From Sphingomonadaceae bacterium (GTDB lineage: Bacteria; Pseudomonadota; Alphaproteobacteria; Sphingomonadales; Sphingomonadaceae), in the NCBI GenBank assembly GCA_025359425.1, contig JANYGC010000100.1, positions 81,365 to 145,364 of the forward strand: a stretch of 64,000 nt of DNA. Reading direction: 5' to 3'. This document shows positions 1 through 9,246 of the stretch, in pieces. The notes under the pieces are model-generated. The model was not told the DNA's origin and ran no database searches. It worked only from the letters and a program-made list of their open reading frames with translations. The translations under genes were made by a program, and so were the position numbers. Position 1 is the stretch's first letter. Every line of letters begins with the position of its first letter.

Positions 1-970
1 GGGCCTTGATGGTCAGGCCATCCACCTGCGGCATCAGCGCGGCGGGGGTGCCGGGACGGCGCGAGTAGGGGAAGATGTGGCCGTGGACCACGGTCAGCTC
101 GGCGATGATCGAGAGGTTGTCGGCGTGCGCGGCAGCGCTCTCGGTCGGGAACCCAGCGATCAGATCGGCGCCCAGCGCAAGTTCGGGCCGCCGGGCGCGC
201 AGGTCCGTCACCAGCCGGAGCGCATCGCCGCGCAAGTGGCGGCGCTTCATCCGTTTGAGGATCAGGTCGTTGCCGTGCTGGAGCGAGAGGTGCAGGTACG
301 GCAGCAGGCGCTGCTCCGCGGCAATCAGATCGAACAGCAGCGGATCGATTTCCACTCCATCGACCGAGGACAGCCGCAAGCGTTCGAGCCCCGGAAAAGC
401 CCCGAGAATAGCCGCGACCAGTGCGCCGAGCCGCGGCGCGCCGGGCAGGTCATGACCCCAGCTGGTCAGGTCCACCCCGGTCAAAACCACTTCGCGTGCA
501 CCACGGTGCAAAAAGCGGTCAACCTGCTGCAAGACTTCACCTACCGGCAGCGAGCGGCTGCTCCCGCGCCCCTGCGGAATCACGCAGAAAGTGCAGGCAT
601 GATCGCAGCCGTTCTGCACCGCGATGAAGGCGCGGGTGTGCCTGGTCTGCTCCAGCGCGGGTGGGTTTGATGCCACGTTCCAGCTGCGCGGATCGAGCTT
701 GGTGGCATTTGCGACCAGTCCATCGACCTCGGGCATCGCGGCCAGTGCTTCGCGTTCGACTTCGGCGGCGCAGCCGGTCACCAGCAGCCGCGCGGTGGGA
801 TGATCGCGCCGCGCCCGCCGGATCGCCTGACGCGTCTGGCGCACGGCTTCGGCGGTCACCGCGCAGCTGTTGATCACCACCAGATCGCCGTCCTGCGGCA
901 GCATCGCGCGCAGCTGGTCGCTCTCGGACAGGTTGAGGCGGCACCCCAGTGAAATAACTTGCAGGCTCAC
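1..970 (-). CDS. mtaB: tRNA methylthiotransferase MtaB, C-terminal end beyond the window
   Basis: Radical SAM enzyme that adds a methylthio group to t6A37 in ANN-decoding tRNAs. The frame is open from a GTG at 970 down to base 1, about 323 codons, so the end of the gene is missing. The N-terminus carries the family signature SLGCRLNLSE, then INSCAVT and VTGCAAE, the three cysteines of the N-terminal [4Fe-4S] cluster domain. The radical SAM motif NGCDHACTFCVIPQGRG (CxxxCxxC) follows at about residue 140. The CRLN form marks MtaB rather than MiaB. The GTG start overlaps the dapF stop as GTGA, so the two are probably translated together, dapF first. Confidence 0.93.
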   Translation of the reverse strand, partial: MSLQVISLGCRLNLSESDQLRAMLPQDGDLVVINSCAVTAEAVRQTRQAIRRARRDHPTARLLVTGCAAEVEREALAAMPEVDGLVANATKLDPRSWNVASNPPALEQTRHTRAFIAVQNGCDHACTFCVIPQGRGSSRSLPVGEVLQQVDRFLHRGAREVVLTGVDLTSWGHDLPGAPRLGALVAAILGAFPGLERLRLSSVDGVEIDPLLFDLIAAEQRLLPYLHLSLQHGNDLILKRMKRRHLRGDALRLVTDLRARRPELALGADLIAGFPTESAAAHADNLSIIAELTVVHGHIFPYSRRPGTPAALMPQVDGLTIKA

Positions 971-1779
971 GCCGGGTAGTCCTCGCTCTCGAACGCCCCG
1001 CGAAAGCTCTCGGCCGCTGGCCCGGTCATGCGGATCGAACCTGCTGCGGTCCATTCGATCGTCAATTCCCCGCCGGGCAGGGCGACGGTAACCTCGCGGT
1101 CGGTCAGCCCGCGCCGCATCGCGCCGATCGCGGTGGCGCAGGCCCCGGTGCCGCAGGCTTGCGTTTCACCCACTCCGCGTTCCCATACCCGCAGGCGAAT
1201 GCGCTGGCGGCTCTCAACGGTGGCGACATTGACGTTGATCCGCTCGGGAAACAGCGGGTCGTGTTCGATTTCGGGGCCGAGCCGGTCAAGCTCGACGCTG
1301 CCGCAATCGGGGACGAAAAACACCACGTGCGGGTTGCCGACATTGACCGCGGTCGGCGCTTCGAGCCTGTCCCAGGCAACCGGCATGGTGTGGGTGTCGA
1401 TCGCATAGGCCAGCGGAATCTGGTCCCATTCGAACCGCGGCGCGGGCAATTCGGCCGTAACCCCGCTGTCCGCCGGATCGACCGACAAAAGCCCGCCCAG
1501 CGTCTCGATCCGGGCGGATCTGCCCAGCAACAGCCCGACCGCGCGGCTGGCATTGCCGCACGCCTCGACCTCGCCGCCATCGTGGTTGAATATCCGCATT
1601 CTGAGGTCGGCGGCTTGCGCTGGTTCGAGCAGGATCAGCTGGTCGCAGCCGATCCCGGTGTGGCGGTCGGCCAAGGCTGCGGCGAGCGCGGCGGTCATCA
1701 CCGGCACTCCGTCAGCGCGCGCGTCCAGCACGATGAAATCGTTGCCCAGACCGTGCATCTTGACGAAGGGAACCCGCAT
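967..1779 (-). CDS. dapF: diaminopimelate epimerase
   Basis: Interconverts LL- and meso-diaminopimelate for lysine and peptidoglycan synthesis in the cytosol. It is a 270-residue protein with the N-terminal signature KMHGLGNDF. Both catalytic cysteines are present: C74 in EACGNASRA and C209 in ACGTGACA. The second half of the first motif is CGNASRA rather than CGNGARC; the catalytic cysteine is kept. The start at 1779 is chosen because MRVPFVKMHG is the usual N-terminus. The frame stays open upstream but has no family similarity there. It overlaps mtaB by 4 nt. Confidence 0.95.
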   Translation of the reverse strand: MRVPFVKMHGLGNDFIVLDARADGVPVMTAALAAALADRHTGIGCDQLILLEPAQAADLRMRIFNHDGGEVEACGNASRAVGLLLGRSARIETLGGLLSVDPADSGVTAELPAPRFEWDQIPLAYAIDTHTMPVAWDRLEAPTAVNVGNPHVVFFVPDCGSVELDRLGPEIEHDPLFPERINVNVATVESRQRIRLRVWERGVGETQACGTGACATAIGAMRRGLTDREVTVALPGGELTIEWTAAGSIRMTGPAAESFRGAFESEDYPA

Positions 1780-1825
1780 GGCCTGCGCTCTATGCGCTAC
1801 GGTGGGTTGCGTAAAGGGTCGGAAC

Positions 1826-3466
1826 CTAGCGCGCGGCGCGCTGCTGGGCGCTTGCAGCAGGCGCGACGGGCGCTTCGAGCAGCAGGTCAAGCTGCGCCAG
1901 CTCGGCCTCGGTGCGGTCGGCCGGTTCAGGGAAACCGTAGAGATAACCCTGACCCTTGAACTTGCCGAAACGGCGCAGCTCGGCGAGCACCGCCTCGTTT
2001 TCGATCCCTTCGGCGGTAATCGGGAGGCCCAGACCTTCGCCCAGCGCAATGATCGACTGGATGATGGTCGCGCTGTCTTTGTCATCGAGCAGCGACATTA
2101 CGAAGCTGCGGTTGATCTTGATCCGGTCGAACGGCAAGGTGCGCAGCTGTGACAGCGAGCTGTAGCCGCTCCCGAAATCGTCGAGACTGACCGTGATACC
2201 CTGGTTCTTGAGGCTGGTGATCAGCGAGCGGACCAGCCCGACGTTTTCATGCAGGCAGCTTTCGGTGACTTCGACGTCAAGCCGGCTGGGCGGAAAGTTG
2301 GCTTCCACCAGGATCTTGAGCAGCTTTTGCGCAAACCACGGATCGCGCAGTTGCACCGGCGAAATGTTAACCGACAAGGTCAGCTTCGGGTCCCAGTTCT
2401 TGGCATCGCGCAGCGCCTGGCGGATCAGGGATTCGGACAATTCGCCGATCACCCCGATTTCCTCGGCGACCGGGATGAAGATATCGGGGTTGACCATGCC
2501 CAGCTTGGGCGAGTTCCACCGTGCCAGCATTTCAAACCCGGTGATGCTGCCGCTTTCGAGATCGATCTGCTTTTCGTAATAGGGAACGAATTCGCCGAGC
2601 GGGATGCCCCGGCGGACCCCGGCGGCCACTTCCGATTGAAAGCGTTGCTCGCTCTCCATGTTGGCTTCGAACCAGGCGTAGCGGTTCCGGCCGTTGCGCT
2701 TGGCGTGGTACATGGCGATGTCGGCCATGTGCAGCTGCGCCTGGATATCGGCTGGCTGGCCCGGCTCGGTCCGGCTGATGCCCGCAGAGATGGTCGTCTC
2801 GAGCTCGAAATCGCCGAACTGCACGGGCTGGGCGACTTTCGCGATCAGCGCCTCGGCCAGCCGCTCGACCTCATCGGTGCGCGCCGGAGCAAACGGCAGG
2901 ATGACGGCAAATTCGTCGCCGCCGAGCCGCGCGAGCAAGGCCTCGGGCGGCAACGCCTGGCGAATCCGTTCGGCGGCTTCGCCCAGCAGGCAATCGCCCG
3001 CAGCGTGGCCGTTGACGTCGTTGACCTGTTTGAAGCGATCGAGATCGAGCATGATGAACGCGACCAGATCGCCGCGCGCCTTTGCGGTGGTGGCGAGCGC
3101 GCTGGCCGCCGCGCCGATGCTGCGGCGATTGAGGCAGCCGGTCAGCGCGTCATGTTCGGTCAGGTCGCGCGCCAGTGCTTCGGCCTTGCGCCGCTCGGCA
3201 ATTTCGGCGCTCAAGTCGCGGTAGCGCCGCCAGCCGAAGATCACGAGCGCGATGTTGAGCAGCAGCGCGTTGATCAACAGCCGATCGGGCCCGCTGCCGT
3301 CGCCGACCATACTGCGCACGATCTGCGGCAGCACCGAGCCGCCGTTGCCGACAAACAGGATGATTGCGGCGCTGGCAACTCCGAGCGTGACGATGTCACG
3401 GTTCGACCGCCCCAATCGGGGCGAAACCGCGTCGCGCGCTGTCACTGTCATTTCGCCCTGCGCCAT
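1826..3466 (-). CDS. membrane GGDEF-EAL cyclic-di-GMP protein
   Basis: A 546-residue protein with two N-terminal membrane segments (about 25-50 and 62-79), a GGDEF domain (about 100-265) and an EAL domain (about 280-525). The cyclase site LGGDEF (182-186) is intact and there is no RxxD inhibitory site just before it. The EAL domain keeps the NIS asparagine, EVTES, DDFGSG, AEGIE and GQGYLYG motifs. The signature reads EML instead of EAL, and the KID motif reads KIN (IKINRSF). The first change keeps the metal-binding Glu; the second replaces a conserved Asp, so phosphodiesterase activity may be reduced. The start may also be the second Met, five codons in. It is likely monocistronic. Confidence 0.92.
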   Translation of the reverse strand: MAQGEMTVTARDAVSPRLGRSNRDIVTLGVASAAIILFVGNGGSVLPQIVRSMVGDGSGPDRLLINALLLNIALVIFGWRRYRDLSAEIAERRKAEALARDLTEHDALTGCLNRRSIGAAASALATTAKARGDLVAFIMLDLDRFKQVNDVNGHAAGDCLLGEAAERIRQALPPEALLARLGGDEFAVILPFAPARTDEVERLAEALIAKVAQPVQFGDFELETTISAGISRTEPGQPADIQAQLHMADIAMYHAKRNGRNRYAWFEANMESEQRFQSEVAAGVRRGIPLGEFVPYYEKQIDLESGSITGFEMLARWNSPKLGMVNPDIFIPVAEEIGVIGELSESLIRQALRDAKNWDPKLTLSVNISPVQLRDPWFAQKLLKILVEANFPPSRLDVEVTESCLHENVGLVRSLITSLKNQGITVSLDDFGSGYSSLSQLRTLPFDRIKINRSFVMSLLDDKDSATIIQSIIALGEGLGLPITAEGIENEAVLAELRRFGKFKGQGYLYGFPEPADRTEAELAQLDLLLEAPVAPAASAQQRAAR

Positions 3467-3563
3467 GCGCGCGCTTCCCCTGCCTGCAGACCGGCAAGAT
3501 ATCGCAGGAAGGCCTGAAAATAGCGTTAAAGCCGACTTTACGACCGGTTGGCAGAGTTGGGGG

Positions 3564-4502
3564 TTACGTCTTCAGCCCAATCTCGCGCAGCCGCTGCTGG
3601 AGGAATTCGTCGGCCAGGATCGGCTCGGGATAGCGGTCGGGATTGTCCGGGGAGATGCATTGCGGCAAAGTCCGAATCGGAAAATCGCTGCGCAGGTGGA
3701 GGAAGAACGGCATCGAATAACGGCTGAACTGGGCGCGCGTCGCATCGGGATTGCGCACCCGGTGAATGGTCGAGGGCAGCATGTGATTGGTCAGCCGCTC
3801 CAACATGTCGCCGACGTTGACCACCAATGCACCTTCGGGCGGATTGGCCGGAATCCAGGTGCCGTCGCGGGTCAGCAGTTCAAGCCCGGCTTCCTCCGCA
3901 CCGAGCAGCAGCGTGATCAGGTTGATATCGCCGTGCGCCCCGGCGCGGATGGCTTCGCCGTCCATTCCGGTCAGCGGCGGGTAATGGAGCAGCCGCATGA
4001 CCGAATTGCCGTCCTCGATGCCCGCATCGAACCAGTGCTCGTCGAGCCCGAGGTAGGTCGCGATGCGCGCGAGGATGGTTGCACCGGCAGCGTCGAACTG
4101 GCGGTAGAGTTCGGTGAAAACCTGCTCGAACCCGTCCGGCCTGGCCGGCCAGACATTGGGCGGCATCGACAGATCGGCGAGCGGGCTGCCCGCGGGCAGA
4201 TCACGCCCGATGTGCCAGAATTCCTTGAGATCGTGCGCCTTGGCGTCCTTGGCGATCTCGACCCCGAACGGGGTATAACCGCGCGCTCCGGCGATCGCCG
4301 GATTGTGGTAGCTGCGCTTCTCTTCATCGGACAATTTGAAGAACACTTCCGAGAGCTGCCAGGCACGGCCGATCAGGTCGCGGTCGATGCCGAAATCCTT
4401 GACCAGCGCGAAGCCGAAAGTGCGGAAGCTTTCGCCGATATCCTGCGAAAAGCGCGCCTTGTCGGCGGCGAGCGAGAGGACTGGGAGTTTATCGAGTACC
4501 AT
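3564..4502 (-). CDS. 2-oxoglutarate/Fe(II)-dependent oxygenase, isopenicillin N synthase family
   Basis: A 312-residue non-heme iron oxygenase. The N-terminal DIOX_N-like part contains FRTFGFALV and GARGYTPFG. The C-terminal jelly roll holds the iron ligands H190, D192 (AHGDIN) and H247 (TIHRVRNP), and the 2OG-binding R261 and S263 (RYS). The family oxidises small molecules using 2OG and O2; the substrate cannot be read from the sequence. The frame stays open upstream to 5147, but that part is antisense to the EVE gene and unlike the family, so the ATG at 4502 is taken. It is divergent from the EVE-domain gene with a 63-nt spacer. Confidence 0.92.
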   Translation of the reverse strand: MVLDKLPVLSLAADKARFSQDIGESFRTFGFALVKDFGIDRDLIGRAWQLSEVFFKLSDEEKRSYHNPAIAGARGYTPFGVEIAKDAKAHDLKEFWHIGRDLPAGSPLADLSMPPNVWPARPDGFEQVFTELYRQFDAAGATILARIATYLGLDEHWFDAGIEDGNSVMRLLHYPPLTGMDGEAIRAGAHGDINLITLLLGAEEAGLELLTRDGTWIPANPPEGALVVNVGDMLERLTNHMLPSTIHRVRNPDATRAQFSRYSMPFFLHLRSDFPIRTLPQCISPDNPDRYPEPILADEFLQQRLREIGLKT

Positions 4503-4565
4503 TGGTGGACGGGTCCGTGATTGCCTTGCTATGGGCGCGGTATAGACCCTTTTGCACGGCGTGAC

Positions 4566-4997
4566 ATGACCAAAATCAAATCGTACTGGCTGCTTAAATC
4601 GGAACCCGACGTGTACGGCTGGGATGACCTGATCGCCGAGGGCGAGGGCACCTGGGACGGGGTGCGCAACTACACCGCGCGGTTGCATTTGCGCGCCATG
4701 GCGGTGGGCGATGAGGCGTTTTTCTATCATTCGAACGTGGGCGTGGAGATTGTCGGGATCATCAGGATCACCCAGGCCGGGTTTCAGGACCCGACCGATG
4801 AGACCGGGCGCTGGACTTCGGTCAAAGTCAAGCCGGTCAGGAAGCTCAAGCGAACGGTGACCTTGAAGGAGATCAAGGCCGATCCCGCGCTGGCGGACAT
4901 GGACCTGCTGACCAAGTTCCGGCTCTCGATCTCGCCGGTGAAGTCGGATGAGTGGGAGCATATCGTGGCGCTGTCGAAGAAGCGGCCAGCAGTTTGA
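4566..4997 (+). CDS. EVE-domain protein
   Basis: A 143-residue single-domain EVE protein of the PUA superfamily, the bacterial relative of thymocyte nuclear protein 1. Typical features are the N-terminal YWLLKSEPDVYGWDDL, the WDGVRNYTAR motif, FFYHSNVGVEIVG, and the closing pattern RLSISPVKSDEWEHI. EVE domains bind modified nucleobases in DNA or RNA. The free-standing form is common in proteobacteria, and its exact ligand is not known from the sequence. The ATG at 4566 is the expected start for the family; the in-frame ATG at 4521 adds 15 unlike residues. Confidence 0.93.
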   Translation: MTKIKSYWLLKSEPDVYGWDDLIAEGEGTWDGVRNYTARLHLRAMAVGDEAFFYHSNVGVEIVGIIRITQAGFQDPTDETGRWTSVKVKPVRKLKRTVTLKEIKADPALADMDLLTKFRLSISPVKSDEWEHIVALSKKRPAV

Positions 4998-5040
4998 ATG
5001 GGATACGCAAAGGGCAAGTTTTAGGCGGGGGTAGTTTGTC

Positions 5041-5823
5041 ATGGCGATTGTGATTGAAGCAACGGAGCGTCCGGCCGCAGCGCTGCGCCCCGGGCTGGAC
5101 AGGTACAGGGACCTGCACCTGTGGATGATCATCCCGATGGTGATCATGCAAATCGGGATTTTTTATGACTACTGGGGCGATCTCTTTGAGAATGCTTGGG
5201 CAGTCCACATCCATTACTGGACGGCCACTCTTTGGTACCTCTTCCTTATCGCCCAACCCTACTACGCAACGCACGGCCAGCTTGAGCGGCACAGGACTAA
5301 TGGCATCATCGGAATGTTCCTGGCTGGCGGGGTGGCGCTAACGGCCTTGAGCGCTCTCAATCGTGACATCGTCAGCGCGGACCTCTCGGCTCGGATGCCC
5401 GATCGCTTTGGGCCGTTCGAGCCGTGGTTCTTCTATGGCATCGCAGCGATCGAACTGGTTATGATGTCGGCTTTCATCATTGCAGTGATCCAGGCGATTC
5501 GTCATCGCCGCTCGCTAGACGATCATGCCTGGTGGCTAATTTCGACGGTCTTCATCATCATGATGCCGGCACTCGGTCGCGGGCTGCAGGCATTATGGGC
5601 ACTGGTCCTGGATGGTAACGATCCGCAGATAGTATCCACTCCGATTTACGTTTGCACCGCGATTATCCTCACACTTCTGTTCTGGGCGGCGCGAAGATAT
5701 GGGCGCGTGAACCATCCCGCCACTTGGCTGGCGCTCGGCACGAACCTGTTCAACCTGCTGTTCGAACCGCTTGGACGCTGGGAATGGCTGCAAGGTGTTT
5801 TGCGGATGGCCATCAAGGGCTAG
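5041..5823 (+). CDS. seven-helix membrane protein of unknown function
   Basis: A 260-residue protein with about seven hydrophobic segments and no signal peptide. I do not recognise a family. Several histidines sit at helix ends, in HIHYWTATLW, YATHGQLERHRTNG and DDHAWW. This recalls heme-binding membrane proteins of the DUF2306 kind, but that is only a resemblance. An aromatic-rich first part is followed by two Arg-rich loops. It starts 43 nt after the EVE gene on the same strand. Its stop overlaps the stop of the convergent ThDP enzyme gene by 4 nt (CTAG). Confidence 0.85.
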   Translation: MAIVIEATERPAAALRPGLDRYRDLHLWMIIPMVIMQIGIFYDYWGDLFENAWAVHIHYWTATLWYLFLIAQPYYATHGQLERHRTNGIIGMFLAGGVALTALSALNRDIVSADLSARMPDRFGPFEPWFFYGIAAIELVMMSAFIIAVIQAIRHRRSLDDHAWWLISTVFIIMMPALGRGLQALWALVLDGNDPQIVSTPIYVCTAIILTLLFWAARRYGRVNHPATWLALGTNLFNLLFEPLGRWEWLQGVLRMAIKG

Positions 5824-7484
5824 GCCCGGCTCCGTAATCCAGAGATTGTCGCACCCCCGGCGCTGAGCTGTTCGACATCAATGATCAAGTGCAGCAACCG
5901 CAAACCCTTGTGCGTTTGCGCTTCGGCAAGCGCTTCGCCAAATTGCGCGGTGGTCTCGACTCGCGCCGACCACCCGCCATAGGCCACCGCCAGCGCGGCG
6001 AAATCGGGATTGTGCAGCGTGGTGCCTGAAACCCGCGCCGGGAACTCGCGCTCCTGGTGCATGCGGATCGTGCCGTAAGCGCTGTTGTCGACCAGCACGA
6101 CCAGCAGGTCGCAGCCATATTGCACGGCGGTCGCTAGTTCCTGCCCGTTCATCAGGAAATCGCCATCGCCCGCCAGCGCGACCACGGTGCGCTCGGGATG
6201 ACGCAATGCTGCGGCGACGGCTGCGGGGACGCCGTAACCCATCGCCCCGGCGGTGGGCGCGAGCTGCGTGGGAAATCCGTCGTAGTGCCAGTAGCGGTGC
6301 CACCAGCCCGAGAAATTGCCCGCACCGTTGCAGATGATGCTGTCGCCCGGCAGCGCCTCGCGCATCGCGGTGACGCAAGCGCCCATGTCGAGCGCATAGG
6401 GCGCTGGCTTGGCGGTGGACCAGTCGAGCCATTCGAGGTGCGCTTCCTGGCCCGCATCGAACGAGGTCAGATCGTCATCCCACAAGTCCGCAGCCTCGGC
6501 GAATTCGGCCATGTCGGCGCAGATCGCAAGGTCCGGGCGGTAGACCCGGCCAAGCTCGTTGGGGTCCGGATGGATGTGGACCAGCAGTTGCCCGGGATGC
6601 TCGGGCGTGATCAGCGTATAGCCATCGGTGGTCGCCTCGCCCAGCCGCGCGCCGACCGCGATGATCAGATCGGCCTGTTTGATCCGCTGGGCCAGTTTGG
6701 GGCTGGGGCCATAACCCAGATTGCCGGCCCAGACCGGGCTGGCGTTGGAAATCGCGTCCTGCCGCCGGAACGCGCCTGCCACTGGCAAGCCGATGCGCTC
6801 GGCAAAGCTGGTGAAGTGCTCGCGCGCCTTGGCATGCCAGCCTGCGCCGCCGACGATGGCGACGGGCGAGGCCGCCGCTTCGATCATTTCGAGCAATACG
6901 CCCAGCGCATCGGGGCAGACGGCCTGCGCCGGGCGGGTTATCGCGGGTCGCGGCGAAACGCCGCTGACGTCCTCGAGCAACATGTCCTCGGGCAGCGCGA
7001 TCACCACCGGCCCGGGGCGTCCGGCGAGCGCCACGGTCCACGCCCGCGCGACATATTCGGGAATCCGCGCCGGATCGTCGATCCGCAGCACCAGCTTGGC
7101 CAGCGGACCGAACATCGCCCCGAAATCGACCTCCTGAAACCCCTCGCGGTCTTTCATCCCGCGGTCGACATCGCCGACGAACAGCAGCATCGGTTGCGAA
7201 TCCTGCATTGCGACGTGCACCCCGATGCTGGCGTTGGTCGCGCCGGGGCCGCGGGTGACGAAACATATGCCCGGTTTCCCGGTCATCGCCCCATCCGCGC
7301 AGGCCATGAACGCCGCGCCACCTTCCTGGCGGCACACCACCGTGTCGATCTCAGGCGTATCGTGGAGCGCGTCGAGCACGGCTAAAAAGCTCTCGCCCGG
7401 AACGGTGAAAATGCGGTCGGCGCCCTGGGCGACGAGGCAATCGACGAGCAGCCGCCCGCCGTTAACTGTCGTATGCGTGGTCAT
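5820..7484 (-). CDS. thiamine pyrophosphate enzyme of the acetolactate synthase type
   Basis: A 554-residue ThDP-dependent decarboxylase/synthase with the three usual domains. The N-terminal pyrimidine-binding domain has the catalytic glutamate E54 in CRQEGGAAFM. The central domain runs from about 190 to 330. The C-terminal PP-binding domain has the motif GDGDFLMNGQELATAV followed by DNSAYG. No regulatory-subunit gene is next to it and the residues are not those of biosynthetic IlvB in detail. It may be a catabolic acetolactate synthase, a benzoylformate decarboxylase-like or an oxalyl-type enzyme; the substrate is open. It stands alone on its strand. Confidence 0.9.
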   Translation of the reverse strand: MTTHTTVNGGRLLVDCLVAQGADRIFTVPGESFLAVLDALHDTPEIDTVVCRQEGGAAFMACADGAMTGKPGICFVTRGPGATNASIGVHVAMQDSQPMLLFVGDVDRGMKDREGFQEVDFGAMFGPLAKLVLRIDDPARIPEYVARAWTVALAGRPGPVVIALPEDMLLEDVSGVSPRPAITRPAQAVCPDALGVLLEMIEAAASPVAIVGGAGWHAKAREHFTSFAERIGLPVAGAFRRQDAISNASPVWAGNLGYGPSPKLAQRIKQADLIIAVGARLGEATTDGYTLITPEHPGQLLVHIHPDPNELGRVYRPDLAICADMAEFAEAADLWDDDLTSFDAGQEAHLEWLDWSTAKPAPYALDMGACVTAMREALPGDSIICNGAGNFSGWWHRYWHYDGFPTQLAPTAGAMGYGVPAAVAAALRHPERTVVALAGDGDFLMNGQELATAVQYGCDLLVVLVDNSAYGTIRMHQEREFPARVSGTTLHNPDFAALAVAYGGWSARVETTAQFGEALAEAQTHKGLRLLHLIIDVEQLSAGGATISGLRSRA

Positions 7485-7632
7485 GGGCGGGCTTTAGCGA
7501 CTGGCCGGGCTGGCCGCAACGTGGGGCGGAGTTTTCACCAATCGATCCGGACCTGTGCCACTCTGGGAACAGGGCGGTTAACGGGGATTTTACGGCTGGC
7601 GCGATGGTTTCTGATTACTTAACCCGGTCCCC

Positions 7633-7824
7633 ATGAGAAGATCACTGGTACTCACCGATGAACAGGCCCGCCACCCATTCCTGGCCAGCCTCCCCCCCCA
7701 CATCCGCCGCGGCGACAGCGCCGTGCCGGTTCCCCGGACCCGCCCGGGCTGGATGCAGAACTTGCGCGAATTCCTGATGGCCTACTGCGCCTGCTTCATC
7801 GCGGTCTCGCTGTATATCGCTTGA
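7633..7824 (+). CDS. small protein with C-terminal membrane segment
   Basis: A 63-residue ORF with basic, proline-rich residues 1-45 and a hydrophobic C-terminal stretch (about 46-62) that could be one membrane helix. I do not recognise it. It fills most of the space between the divergent ThDP gene and the convergent MFS gene, and its stop abuts the MFS stop exactly, as is usual for real genes in this window. No strong ribosome binding site precedes the ATG. It could be a chance ORF. Confidence 0.45.
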   Translation: MRRSLVLTDEQARHPFLASLPPHIRRGDSAVPVPRTRPGWMQNLREFLMAYCACFIAVSLYIA

Positions 7825-9135
7825 TCAGACGGCTCGGGCAACCGCCCCTTCGGCGGCAACCAGCTTGCGCGCGATCCACGCCGAAACGAGACACATCGCC
7901 GCGCTGAGCAGGATTTGCTGGACGATCGGCACGCCCGCGAACGACAGCCCGCTGGCAAGCAACGAGCCGACCACCATCGCGAACGAATTGACGATATTGT
8001 TCGCCGCGATCGTGCGTGAGGTTTGCGACTTGTCCACAAAGGTCGTGAGGAACGCATACAGCGGGACCACGAACATCCCGCCCGCGATCGCGATCCCCAG
8101 CAAGCACAACAGCAGCGGCACGGCCAGCGGCTCGGCCATGAACGCACCCGTGTCGAGCAGCCCGCCGGGGTGCGGGGTCCACTGGCGGCAGACGAGGAAG
8201 AACCCGACCACGAACAGCCCCATCACCAGCACCGAACTGGGCGAATAGCGAGCCGATACGGTGCCCTTGAGCAACGCATTGACCGACAGCGAGCCGATCG
8301 CGACCCCGATCGAGAAAATCACCAGGAACAGGCTGGCGACTTCTTTGCTCGCGGTCAGCACGTTCTTGGCGAGCGGCGGGAACTGCACGAACAGTACGGT
8401 GCCGATGGTCCAGAAGAAACTGATCGCCATCACCGCGAGGAACACCCGGCGATCGTGGCTGGTGTTGCGAACCAGATCGTAGGAGGCGCGCAGCAGATGG
8501 AAATCGAGCGGCTCGGGCTCGTGATGCGGCGGGGCAGGGGGCACCGCGCGGCTGGTGAAATAGCCAATGACGGCGGTCACGATCACGCCGACAGCGGCCC
8601 ACTCGATCGGAAGCCATCCGGCTAGAATGGTGCCCGCCAGGATCGCGATGTAGGTTCCAGCCTCGACCAGTCCGGTCCCCGCCAGCACTTCATCCGGGTG
8701 CAAATGCTGCGGCAGGATCGCGTACTTGATCGGCCCGAAGAAGGTGGAATGCACCCCCATCCCGAACAGCGCGAGCAGCATCAGCGGGATGGCGACGGTG
8801 GTTACTGCAATGCCGCGCCAGGCCATCAATAGCCCGGCCGCACCGATGATCATGATGCCGATTTCGCAGGCTTTCACGATGCGGATGATTCGCGCTTTGT
8901 CGCGCATATCGGCGAGCTGACCCGACACCGCAGAGAGGACAAAGAACGGCAGGATGAACACCGCCGAGGCGATCGCGCTGAACTGGCCTTCGGCGGCTTC
9001 GGAATTATAGACGCTGTAAACGACGAACAGCACCATCGCGTTCTTGAACAGGTTGTCATTGAAAGCATTGAGCAATTGGGTGACAAACAGCGGCAGGAAA
9101 CGGCGGCTGCGGATCAGATGAGTCTGCGTTGTCAT
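7825..9135 (-). CDS. MFS transporter, LplT (lysophospholipid carrier)-like
   Basis: A 436-residue major facilitator with about 12 membrane segments. The start FLPLFVTQLLNAFNDNLFKN and the loop motif STFFGPIKYAILP are those of the LplT-type family, which flips lysophospholipids and is often fused to acyltransferase and acyl-ACP synthetase domains. Here those domains are absent: the protein ends soon after the last helix. The ATG at 9135 is chosen; the frame extends upstream 15 unlike codons. It is divergent from pgsA, which also works on phospholipids. Confidence 0.88.
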   Translation of the reverse strand: MTTQTHLIRSRRFLPLFVTQLLNAFNDNLFKNAMVLFVVYSVYNSEAAEGQFSAIASAVFILPFFVLSAVSGQLADMRDKARIIRIVKACEIGIMIIGAAGLLMAWRGIAVTTVAIPLMLLALFGMGVHSTFFGPIKYAILPQHLHPDEVLAGTGLVEAGTYIAILAGTILAGWLPIEWAAVGVIVTAVIGYFTSRAVPPAPPHHEPEPLDFHLLRASYDLVRNTSHDRRVFLAVMAISFFWTIGTVLFVQFPPLAKNVLTASKEVASLFLVIFSIGVAIGSLSVNALLKGTVSARYSPSSVLVMGLFVVGFFLVCRQWTPHPGGLLDTGAFMAEPLAVPLLLCLLGIAIAGGMFVVPLYAFLTTFVDKSQTSRTIAANNIVNSFAMVVGSLLASGLSFAGVPIVQQILLSAAMCLVSAWIARKLVAAEGAVARAV

Positions 9136-9246
9136 GGATCTGCTTTGCGCCGCCCCGAGTTGGCCGGACCCTAGCGTCACTTACGTTGCGAACAAGCGCT
9201 AAGTCGCTCTTTTGCACGCGGGACAGGGCGGCTATGTCATGGCGCA

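Noticed and set aside
6198..7385. A 395-codon open frame antisense to the ThDP enzyme gene
   Set aside because: Shadow of a well-supported gene; no motif.
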